Source of the DNA: a virus
Virus record (IMG/VR): IMGVR_UViG_3300035228_001669
Location: 1 to 29,878 of that record
Direction: 5' to 3' (one strand)
DNA length: 29,878 bases
Under the pieces are notes generated by a model, which was not told where the DNA came from, did not search any database, and worked only from the letters and a program-made list of their open reading frames with translations. How positions within the stretch are numbered: the stretch's first letter is position 1; each line of letters opens with the position of its first letter. The position numbers and the translations under genes were made by a program. Shown here piece by piece: positions 22,599-29,878 of the stretch.

Positions 22599-24446
22599 AT
22601 GGGAGCGATATTAGAAATTAAATACTTTAACGCGTTTTGGACTAAAAAACTTAAAACAGGAATACCATATGTTGGTGATTCAAGCAGTGGAACAAATCCA
22701 GGCCCAGTTCAATTTGGCGATGCAGTACAAGGTTTAGGTAATCAAGGTTTAAATGGTACTACTGGAACATATTTTTACCAAGACTTTAGTAACATAGCAG
22801 CTGACACTTTGAGATATAATTATTATATAGAAGATTCTACTATAAGGGGCGGTTATGGAAATACTAGTGTTGACTATGGCGTAAGAGCTTATTTAGATGA
22901 AGAAAATCCTATTCAAGAAGTAAGGTTTAATTCTTTAATATATTCTGGTGTTTATAACTCTAGAACATCTGTTAATAATACTAATATTTTTTCTATAGCA
23001 GAAAACATTACTAGATCTTTAGATCCAGCAAGTGGAGCTATACAGAAGCTTTATGCTGAAGACACTAACTTAATTATATTTCAAGAAAATAAAGTTAACA
23101 GAGCTTTAATAGATAAAGATACAATATATACAACTGAGGGTGGTACAAGCACGTTGCCTCCAGGCGTTGTTATTGGTCAAATAGTTCCTTATTTAGGTGA
23201 ATTTGGTATAAGCCAAAATCCTGAGTCTTTTGCGGTATACGGCTTTCAAAAATATTTTTCAGATAAAGATAGAAGTACAATTTTAAGATTGTCTAGAGAC
23301 GGTATTACGCCAATAAGTAAATATGGTATGACTAGCTTTTTTAGAGATGAGCTAAAGAAAATAGATAATAATTTTAAAGATTATTATATTCTTGCTAGTA
23401 GGTCTAAAAACTCTGGTGGAACTTTTAAAGATATTAATATTACTACATCTAGTATACAAGCTTCAAATGGAGAGACAGGAAATATACAGATAGGTAGTGG
23501 ATTTCAATACTCAAGTAATGGAGTAAATTTCTTGCCAGATCCGACTGATCTTTATATAGTAGATATACAAAGCCCAGCAGTAGGTGTTCCTAACGATACT
23601 ACTATAACTTTAAATAAACCAGTTACTTTATATAATGAAACTAAATTTAGATTTACAACTCCTGATAGAGGTAGAATACAAGGTGGCTACGATGTTCACT
23701 CTTTAGATTATTTAGTTTCTTTACAACAAAACTCTGCTTTTGTAAGTAATAATGTTTCAACTTATCAAACACTAAACTTTAACGAAAGTATAAATGGTTG
23801 GACAAGTAGATTTTCATTTAAACCTACTAGAATATTTAGTGTAGAAAATACATTTTTTACTGTCAATATAAAAGATCTTTATATTCACTATGATGAAACA
23901 ACGGCTAACAATAGAGGTTTTTGGTATACACAACCTTATAATTCCTCTAGTGTAACTTTTATATTTAACAAAGAACCTTTAGCTAGTAAAAACTTTAATA
24001 CCGTAAGTTACGAAGGCGCTAGTGGTTGGTCTATAAATTCTTTTGATGGTGATTTTGAAGGTGAAGACTTTATGAAAACTATAAATAGTCAAAACTTATA
24101 TGAAAGTTTTCAAGATAAAACAGATGTAGTTTATAGTTATTTACAAGGTAGATATGAATCTTACGCACCTAATAACACTGGTCTTTTAGCTACACAACCC
24201 CCTTACGAGTATGCTGGCTTTAATAGAAAAGAAAATAAGTATGTTGCTGCTTTAGTACAAAAACAAACTGACACATCAGATACATCGACTTATCCGCCTA
24301 GACCAGGAGAAGTAATATTTGGTAATCAAATGAGTGGTATAAAAGGTTATTTTGCAACTGTTCAAATGTCAACAGACACAATTACACAACCTGGTGGTGA
24401 AAAAGAAATATTTTCTGTAGCATCAAATGTTATTAGAACATCTTAA
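22599..24446 (+). CDS. Second tail nozzle protein (beta-propeller part)
   Basis: The 615-residue protein starts with MGAILEIKYFNAFWTKKLK and a Gly-rich patch at 24-57. A block I associate with nozzle proteins follows: YYIEDSTIRGGYGNTSVDYG at 75-94, FNSLIYSGVYNSRTSVNNTN at 110-129, QKLYAEDTNLIIFQENKVN at 149-167 and VIGQIVPYLGEFGISQNPES then FAVYGFQKYF at 191-220. Next is SDKDRSTILRLSRDGITPIS then KYGMTSFFRDELKK. Such repeats (tyrosine, aspartate, kelch-like) fit a beta-propeller. The last 200 residues are beta-rich with SFKPTRIFSVENTFFTVN and QGRYESYAPNNTGLLATQPP. It is separated from the 1574-residue protein by 34 bases, whose N-terminal part lacks these motifs, so the two probably together do the work of one nozzle protein in other phages. 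The leader is A-rich, with no Shine-Dalgarno sequence. Confidence 0.82.
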   Translation: MGAILEIKYFNAFWTKKLKTGIPYVGDSSSGTNPGPVQFGDAVQGLGNQGLNGTTGTYFYQDFSNIAADTLRYNYYIEDSTIRGGYGNTSVDYGVRAYLDEENPIQEVRFNSLIYSGVYNSRTSVNNTNIFSIAENITRSLDPASGAIQKLYAEDTNLIIFQENKVNRALIDKDTIYTTEGGTSTLPPGVVIGQIVPYLGEFGISQNPESFAVYGFQKYFSDKDRSTILRLSRDGITPISKYGMTSFFRDELKKIDNNFKDYYILASRSKNSGGTFKDINITTSSIQASNGETGNIQIGSGFQYSSNGVNFLPDPTDLYIVDIQSPAVGVPNDTTITLNKPVTLYNETKFRFTTPDRGRIQGGYDVHSLDYLVSLQQNSAFVSNNVSTYQTLNFNESINGWTSRFSFKPTRIFSVENTFFTVNIKDLYIHYDETTANNRGFWYTQPYNSSSVTFIFNKEPLASKNFNTVSYEGASGWSINSFDGDFEGEDFMKTINSQNLYESFQDKTDVVYSYLQGRYESYAPNNTGLLATQPPYEYAGFNRKENKYVAALVQKQTDTSDTSTYPPRPGEVIFGNQMSGIKGYFATVQMSTDTITQPGGEKEIFSVASNVIRTS

Positions 24447-24487
24447 AATTAAAATATGTTATTAAAAAATCTTAAAATAAAAAAATT

Positions 24488-25324
24488 ATGGCAATAGGAA
24501 TCGCTTTAATGGCTATAGGCGCAGGAGCTCAAGTTATAAATGGGTTAATTGCTACTAAAAAAGCCAATGACATGACATCGGATAATGAAGCTCTTTTAAG
24601 TAATATAGAAGACTTTGAAAGACAGCCTATAACAAATCCATATAGTGATGTACAAGCTTATGAATTTGAAGATCTTTCTGACACATTTGATAATCCATAT
24701 AACAATTTAAAAGTAGCAACTCAAGCTGCTGAGTTTCAAGCACAACAAACTGATCAAGCTTTAGCAAATACTTTAGATACACTAAGATCTGGTGGTATGG
24801 GAGCTGGTGGAGCTACAGCTTTAGCTCAAGCAGCTGCACAAAGTAAACAAGGTATATCAGCTAGCATAGAGCAACAAGAAGTTCAAAACCAAAAATTAAG
24901 AGCACAAGGAGAAGAAATGCTACAACAAAGAATTGTGGCTGAAAAATCAAGAGTTCAAGCAGGTGAAGCTGCTGAAGCTGGTAGAGTTCAGCAATTAGTA
25001 GGTAGAGGAAAAGAGCTAATGTTTAACGCTCAAGAAGATAGAGATAATATAGAACTAGATAGAATGCAAGGGTTGTATGACAATGCTCAAGCTCAGCAAC
25101 AACAATATAGAAATAATGCAGCGCAAGCATTTACTGGTGCAATTAGTTCTTTAGGTAGTATTGGTGGATCCATGATGGCACAAGATCAGTTTAATGCTCA
25201 ACTTGATGCTGGAATGTTCAACACCCCTGTTAACAATACGTCAAACTTTCAGTTTGGTAATAATAATTATGGTGGTTATAGACCTCCTCTTGGGTCTACA
25301 TCAACACTTTTAAATCCGAAATAA
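24488..25324 (+). CDS. Internal virion (ejection) protein candidate
   Basis: The 278-residue protein has a hydrophobic N-terminus (IGIALMAIGAGAQVINGLIA, about 3-22), a proline-containing turn (ERQPITNPYSDVQAYEFEDL, 44-63) and then an Ala/Gln-rich helical body: AAEFQAQQTDQALANTLDTL then RSGGMGAGGATALAQAAAQS at 80-119, followed by coiled coil to about 210. It ends in a Gly/Asn-rich tail (GAISSLGSIGGSMMAQDQF). This layout is one I associate with the T7 gp14-like inner-core protein of marine short-tailed phages, which is released through the tail and inserts into the outer membrane. Gene position after the nozzle supports it. No enzyme motif is present, and the low-complexity composition makes homology by eye uncertain. 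Confidence 0.72.
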   Translation: MAIGIALMAIGAGAQVINGLIATKKANDMTSDNEALLSNIEDFERQPITNPYSDVQAYEFEDLSDTFDNPYNNLKVATQAAEFQAQQTDQALANTLDTLRSGGMGAGGATALAQAAAQSKQGISASIEQQEVQNQKLRAQGEEMLQQRIVAEKSRVQAGEAAEAGRVQQLVGRGKELMFNAQEDRDNIELDRMQGLYDNAQAQQQQYRNNAAQAFTGAISSLGSIGGSMMAQDQFNAQLDAGMFNTPVNNTSNFQFGNNNYGGYRPPLGSTSTLLNPK

Positions 25325-25325
25325 T

Positions 25326-27194
25326 ATGGGAACTTATAGACAACCAGGATTAGTACTAGATAAGACACATGAAATTGTTAATGAAGGTATAGATGAAACT
25401 GTAAAAGGCTTAGCTAAAAGTATGGAGCTTAATAGGCAAAATGCTTTAAAAATGAAAAAAGAGTCAGAGAAAAGAAGAATAAAAGACAGAAAGTTACAAT
25501 TAAAAGGTGAAAAAGAAGTTCTTGAAGCTAGAACTAGTATTGACCAAATGGGTAACGTTTTTACTGGAGATAGACAAAAGACCCCTGAAGGACAAGTTTT
25601 TGCTCTTGATGTTAATACTGGTAAAGCAGGTTTAACTAATAAAAAAGAGTTAACAAACCCTGAGAGTCCATACTATTTAGGTGCATATATGGAAAACCAA
25701 CACTTAAATGACGAAGAGTTGGGAAAGCTGGCCGATAACTACGTTGGAGAAGGTGGTATAGAGTGGTCTATGAAAACTGATTTAACTTTTGCTGTAGACC
25801 AAATGGCAAAATGGCCTTATGAGTCTCCACAAAGAGACTATTATAGATCATTGGTTAAACAAATGACTGAAGAAATGCCAATACTCACTGGTGTTATAAA
25901 TAATGAAGCTCAATCAAGTATTAAAGCTTATAAGTTTAATGGTGAAATATTACCTAATGTGGCTGGTCAAGAAGGATTACTTCTATACGATGGTAAGCCT
26001 AATTGGGATTTAAGAGCTAAAATGGATAGAGATGTAGCTTTTAGCACAAACCCAGGTAGATTTACATCTATAATGCCTAATGATTTAACAGGTGATGGTA
26101 CTACATCTATTAGATATACAAACAATGGTCAATCTTTAGACGTATCTTACAAAGAATATAAAGAATTATTAGAACAAGGTGGTACTTTAATGGGTGTTAC
26201 TAAAAGAAAGCCTTACACGGAAATGATAAAGCTTGTATGGAATGAAAACATTAAAGCTGGTTATGGAAGTATTAAAACATACGACAGTAAAGCGGTAAAT
26301 AAAGATGGTTCTAAGGTTACTACAAAGCAAACTGTAACAAGCTATGAACAAGCTAATGAAAATGCTAAAGAACAAATATCAAACTGGATAGAAGCTGGAG
26401 GTATTGAAAATACTAGAGGTAGCATATCAGGTTATAATTATGCTCAAAATAACTGGCAAATGATGGGTGGGCCAAATGATGATCCAAAAATGCGATTATG
26501 GACTGGAAGTGACGAACAAAAAGCTAGAGCTAAAGAATTAATGTGGGAAGATACTAAAAGACAATTTGGTAAAGAAACGTCAATAACTAATTATGGCATT
26601 AACGAATCTGAATACAAAAAATCTAAACCAACAAAACCTGAGGTAGCTGCAAAAAAAATAGCAGAAGAAGATGGTATAACTCTCTACCCTTTTGCAGCAG
26701 GAGGTAGCGAAGATGAAAAGAAAGCTATCAAAAAGAGAAAACTTAAAGAAATAAATGTAGCTTTAGGACTACCGGAAGACAATGTAAAAATAGACTTAAA
26801 AGATGTAAAAAAGAATTTTAGTAAGTTACACGCAGATAATAACTTATTAGCTGTAAACTTATTAAATTCAATGAATGCATCTCCAGGTACAAGTGGAAAA
26901 CTATATTACCAAGGTCTTGAAATAGCTGACAGTCTACCAGAAGGAGCTGACTTAGATGCTACTTGGAAAAAAGTTGGAGCTTCATACGAATCTATAGACC
27001 TTCTTGATTACCCAGCTTTAGAAAAAGAGTTATTAAATGCTATAACCGCTTCTAAGCAATATCAAGGTATTAAACAGTCGAGCGTAACACCGTATACAGA
27101 CGAGTACGATTTAGGATCTGTAGATAAATTAAACGAAATAGATTTTTCAAATCCAGAAGCTTTAAGAAGCTATTATCAATCTAATCAAACATAA
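25326..27194 (+). CDS. Large unrecognised protein of the ejection/cargo region
   Basis: The 622-residue product begins with MGTYRQPGLVLDKTHEIVNE and then a highly basic coiled coil at about 30-70 (MKKESEKRRIKDRKLQLKGE). Mixed alpha/beta sequence follows (GAYMENQHLNDEELGKLADN, PILTGVINNEAQSSIKAYKF). A long polar and charged part (about 425-520, KPTKPEVAAKKIAEEDGITL, KKAIKKRKLKEINVALGLPE) may be a flexible linker. There is no signal peptide, membrane segment or catalytic motif. It starts 1 base after the previous stop and ends 2 bases before the next, so all three last genes are coupled. In short-tailed phages this slot is for proteins packed inside the head and injected with the DNA; that role is inferred from position and charge only. 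Confidence 0.7.
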   Translation: MGTYRQPGLVLDKTHEIVNEGIDETVKGLAKSMELNRQNALKMKKESEKRRIKDRKLQLKGEKEVLEARTSIDQMGNVFTGDRQKTPEGQVFALDVNTGKAGLTNKKELTNPESPYYLGAYMENQHLNDEELGKLADNYVGEGGIEWSMKTDLTFAVDQMAKWPYESPQRDYYRSLVKQMTEEMPILTGVINNEAQSSIKAYKFNGEILPNVAGQEGLLLYDGKPNWDLRAKMDRDVAFSTNPGRFTSIMPNDLTGDGTTSIRYTNNGQSLDVSYKEYKELLEQGGTLMGVTKRKPYTEMIKLVWNENIKAGYGSIKTYDSKAVNKDGSKVTTKQTVTSYEQANENAKEQISNWIEAGGIENTRGSISGYNYAQNNWQMMGGPNDDPKMRLWTGSDEQKARAKELMWEDTKRQFGKETSITNYGINESEYKKSKPTKPEVAAKKIAEEDGITLYPFAAGGSEDEKKAIKKRKLKEINVALGLPEDNVKIDLKDVKKNFSKLHADNNLLAVNLLNSMNASPGTSGKLYYQGLEIADSLPEGADLDATWKKVGASYESIDLLDYPALEKELLNAITASKQYQGIKQSSVTPYTDEYDLGSVDKLNEIDFSNPEALRSYYQSNQT

Positions 27195-27196
27195 GA

Positions 27197-29878
27197 ATGA
27201 CCCAACAAGAATATGCTAATGATTTATTAAGACAAGGAGTATCAGAAGATGATTTTGTTTTAAAAATGCAAGAATATAAACCTGAAGACAATTTTGTTGT
27301 TGAAGAGGAAGAAGTTGTTGATGGAGACGAGAAGACTAAAAAGGAAAAAAGAAAAGAAAAAAGAAAAAATAAAAAGCTAGAAGTAGAAGAAATTATACAA
27401 CCAACACCAACTGGTTTTGATGCTTATGAAATAGAAACTGTTGAAGATGCTACGGGTAAAACTATGCTTAATATTTTAGACGTAACTCCTTCAGCTGCTG
27501 CAATAGTATCAGAAGCTCAAGGAGATTTAGAAGATATAAATAAATTTAATAATATTAAAGATTTTGTAAAAAGGTCTGACTCTCTTGATAAAATGCTAGG
27601 TCACAAAAAAAGACCTGAGCTAATAGAATCAACTTATGGTACTTTAGACGCTTCTGGTGATGATTTAAAAGACTCTGAGGACACTTTTGAAGATTTTATG
27701 TTTAGTACTATAGAAGCTAATAAAACTTCAACAGACGCTGAATTAGTAAAAATAATTTCAGATCAACTAAATAGAAAAAATCTAGGTGATTATCAATTTC
27801 TTAGAAAAGAATTTAATTCTATTGATAAAAACAAAGAGCAAGTAGCAAAGGGCATTTTAAGAAGCTACAAAATAGACAAAGGTGGATATAAATTAAGTAA
27901 AATAGCCCAAATAAAAACAAAAGATCCTATTGCAAAAGTAGAGGTTAGTGATGAAGACTCTAAAGAGTTAGGCATTTATAATAAACCTACAAAATACAAA
28001 AGAACTATAGTAAACCTTGATCCAGGTGTAATGGTTCCTGAGGGATTTAAATCAACAGCTGTTCCAAACCAGTATGAGATAAAGCAAATAGTACCACAAG
28101 AAGAGGCTAAACGATACGTAAATCAATATGTTAATGATGAGGGTGACATTATTATGGGCGATCCATATGATATGAACACCAACTTGAAAGATGTTAATAA
28201 ATTTTTGCAAGGAGATAGAGCTATATCAGCTGAGCAAGCTGAAGTAGATATAATGGAATCTCAATCATATTATTCTGACAGACTAGAAAATTTAAACTCT
28301 GAATTAGAAGCTGCGCAAACTACAGAAGAAAAAAATAAAATACAAGAATCTATTAATCAAGCTCAAGAAGATCAAAACAAGTCTTTGATTAAATATAATA
28401 CTTTAGTTAACACTTTGGGAATGACTAGAGCGGGTGAGTTATCACGTGAAGATTTTTTTGAGCTAATTAACCAGTTTCAAGGTAGAGTAGGAGATGCATA
28501 TAAAGATCCAAATTGGTATAGTAACAACTGGAATAATGCAGGAGCAGGTTTTGCAAATAAAACCTTTAAAAAGAAAATACAAAGTTTAAATGATAATTTT
28601 TCTGCTTATGGATTTGGTTTTGAATATTCTAATAGAAATTTTTCGTCAGGTAGAAAGAACAGCACTAGAGTTGGTGACAGTATAATAGCAGTTAAAGATC
28701 CACTTTACTTAGATGGTAAAATTGACTTTGTTGAAACAGCAAAAGCACTTGGATACAAAGATGAAAAAGGTTCTTCAATTAATAGAGAAGGTAGAGCTTT
28801 AGACTGGTTAAGTCAAAATAACTTTTTAAAAGCTGTAGAAGTAGACAAAGGTGTAGGTAGTGTTTTTAGACACTTAAATAACGATCCTGATTCTTATATA
28901 CTTGGTGAAGACCCGTCTAGAACTAGAGATGAAGTTATAGACATGATGAATTGGGTTAATAAAAATAAAGGTGAATATAGTACAGAGGTAAAAGCTTCTC
29001 CTAATTCTTCTGGTATAGTATCAGAAAAAAATGCATCAGCTACAGGTCTTGCTCAGCAAAAAGAAACTAATGCTGTTGTTGCCACAGTGCAAAAAACTCT
29101 TAAAAATAGTGCTAAACAACTTCCTAACCTCACTAGTAAGCTACAGAAAATACAACAAACTATAAGCGAAAAACAAGAAGGTATAAAAGGTTTAGAAATT
29201 GATGTTGAAAACAGAAAGTTAAATTTAGAAACTACCGCGGGTAATATTGAAAAAACAACCGCATCTTTAGAAGCTGATTCAAAAACAATAGAAAGTGAAT
29301 TTTTACAAAAAGAATCTTTAATTAGAGATGAAATAAAAGAATTACAAAACTCTTATCAAAATTTAATAGATAAAGCTAAAACTGAAACTGAACAAAAAAT
29401 ATTAATTGGAGAGTTTAATTCTAAACAGCAGCAAATTGTTGACAATTTTGAACCAGAATACAAAGATTATTTATCTAAAATAAAAGATTGGGAGCAAAGA
29501 AGAGAAGTTGTTGCTGAAGAATATGAAAACTATAAAGTTCAATTTGCAGAAGACGAAGTTGAATTTAACAAATTAAACGAAAAGTATAAAGATTTAAATG
29601 TATCTATAGCTGATTTTAAAAATACAAGATTAACTCTTTTAAACATGTTCGATAATATAGAAGCTAATCAGCTAGCCGCTTCTATACTTAATACAAGAAC
29701 TATGTTTGATTTAGATCAGCAAGCTAAATCTATGGAAAAAGCAGAAGGCTCCGGTAATTGGTTTAAAGCTATAAGAAACTCTTTTATAAATGACTTTATG
29801 ACAACAACCGCTGGTAGAGTAATTGGTTGGGGTAATGTTGCTTCTTATTTTTTAGAAGCAGAAAAAGCTATTAAAGAA
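27197..29878 (+). CDS. N-terminal part of a very large internal virion/cargo protein (runs off the window)
   Basis: From the ATG at 27197 (MTQQEYANDLLRQGVSEDDF) the frame stays open for 894 codons to the last base of the window, so the gene is at least that long. The first 80 residues contain an acidic stretch and then a strongly basic run of Lys/Arg/Glu (KTKKEKRKEKRKNKK). Residues 85-650 look mixed and mostly soluble, and from about residue 630 there is a long coiled coil (KLQKIQQTISEKQEGIKGLE, IRDEIKELQNSYQNLIDKAK), after which the sequence turns more hydrophobic near the window end (MTTTAGRVIGWGNVASYFLE). Giant proteins in this position of crAss-like and other short-tailed phages are virion RNA polymerases or ejected cargo. 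No polymerase or lysozyme motif lies in the visible part, so only a general ejection role can be proposed. Confidence 0.75.
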   Translation, partial: MTQQEYANDLLRQGVSEDDFVLKMQEYKPEDNFVVEEEEVVDGDEKTKKEKRKEKRKNKKLEVEEIIQPTPTGFDAYEIETVEDATGKTMLNILDVTPSAAAIVSEAQGDLEDINKFNNIKDFVKRSDSLDKMLGHKKRPELIESTYGTLDASGDDLKDSEDTFEDFMFSTIEANKTSTDAELVKIISDQLNRKNLGDYQFLRKEFNSIDKNKEQVAKGILRSYKIDKGGYKLSKIAQIKTKDPIAKVEVSDEDSKELGIYNKPTKYKRTIVNLDPGVMVPEGFKSTAVPNQYEIKQIVPQEEAKRYVNQYVNDEGDIIMGDPYDMNTNLKDVNKFLQGDRAISAEQAEVDIMESQSYYSDRLENLNSELEAAQTTEEKNKIQESINQAQEDQNKSLIKYNTLVNTLGMTRAGELSREDFFELINQFQGRVGDAYKDPNWYSNNWNNAGAGFANKTFKKKIQSLNDNFSAYGFGFEYSNRNFSSGRKNSTRVGDSIIAVKDPLYLDGKIDFVETAKALGYKDEKGSSINREGRALDWLSQNNFLKAVEVDKGVGSVFRHLNNDPDSYILGEDPSRTRDEVIDMMNWVNKNKGEYSTEVKASPNSSGIVSEKNASATGLAQQKETNAVVATVQKTLKNSAKQLPNLTSKLQKIQQTISEKQEGIKGLEIDVENRKLNLETTAGNIEKTTASLEADSKTIESEFLQKESLIRDEIKELQNSYQNLIDKAKTETEQKILIGEFNSKQQQIVDNFEPEYKDYLSKIKDWEQRREVVAEEYENYKVQFAEDEVEFNKLNEKYKDLNVSIADFKNTRLTLLNMFDNIEANQLAASILNTRTMFDLDQQAKSMEKAEGSGNWFKAIRNSFINDFMTTTAGRVIGWGNVASYFLEAEKAIKE

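Noticed and set aside
24456-24493. A 13-codon mini-frame between the second nozzle and the ejection gene
   Set aside because: It is too short, purely AT-driven and overlaps the start of the next gene; there is no sign that it is translated.
1-29878. Stop-codon recoding, known in some crAss-like phages
   Set aside because: TAA, TAG (for example 3560-3562 and 5648-5650) and TGA (1011-1013, 6443-6445, 6663-6665) all end genes at expected places, and no long gene contains in-frame stops.

Overview
The window is a compact, strongly AT-rich stretch of a tailed double-stranded DNA phage genome. Every convincing gene lies on the + strand, with gaps of a few bases or short overlaps, and there is no tRNA, rRNA, integrase, transposase or CRISPR array. 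The order of small terminase, large terminase, portal, scaffold, major capsid, connector/ring proteins, nozzle proteins and internal virion proteins is that of a short-tailed (podovirus-like) phage. The portal, capsid and nozzle genes have the sizes and signature motifs I associate with crAss-like phages (Crassvirales) and related marine podoviruses of Bacteroidota. Start codons lack GGAGG-type ribosome sites and sit behind A/T-rich leaders, which also points to a Bacteroidota host, probably a flavobacterium. This placement rests on remembered family patterns and not on a search. TAA, TAG and TGA all end genes, so there is no sign of stop-codon recoding.

Layout. 1-590: the 3' end of an unrecognised gene. 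600-4020: a lysis region with a T7-lysozyme-type amidase, a membrane-anchored coiled-coil protein and a 3TM-type holin; between them lies a cassette of tiny basic or Cys-containing proteins plus a small HExxH protein. 4025-5100: a spike-base-like beta protein and a LamG/concanavalin-like protein, probably virion surface components. 5146-6445: two tandem paralogous coiled-coil proteins, a small conserved protein and a protein that looks like two GroES folds in tandem. 6390-8887: the terminase subunits. 8892-14433: portal, acidic scaffold, major capsid protein and a small capsid-associated candidate, closed by a strong intrinsic terminator. 14498-15265: one conserved gene standing alone between two terminators. 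15321-24446: two head-tail connector/ring proteins and two large nozzle (muzzle-like) proteins. 24488-29878: an ejection or cargo module, whose last gene runs out of the window still open after 894 codons.

How it fits together. The terminase pumps DNA through the portal into a prohead assembled on the acidic scaffold. The connector, ring and nozzle proteins then close the head and build the tail. The last three genes are placed where short-tailed phages encode proteins packaged inside the head and injected. Amidase, holin and the membrane coiled-coil protein would release progeny. The least explained items are the same Gly-rich beta module apparently inserted into three successive tail genes, the single gene fenced by two terminators, the basic mini-protein cassette, the tandem coiled-coil paralogues and the double GroES-like protein upstream of the terminase.
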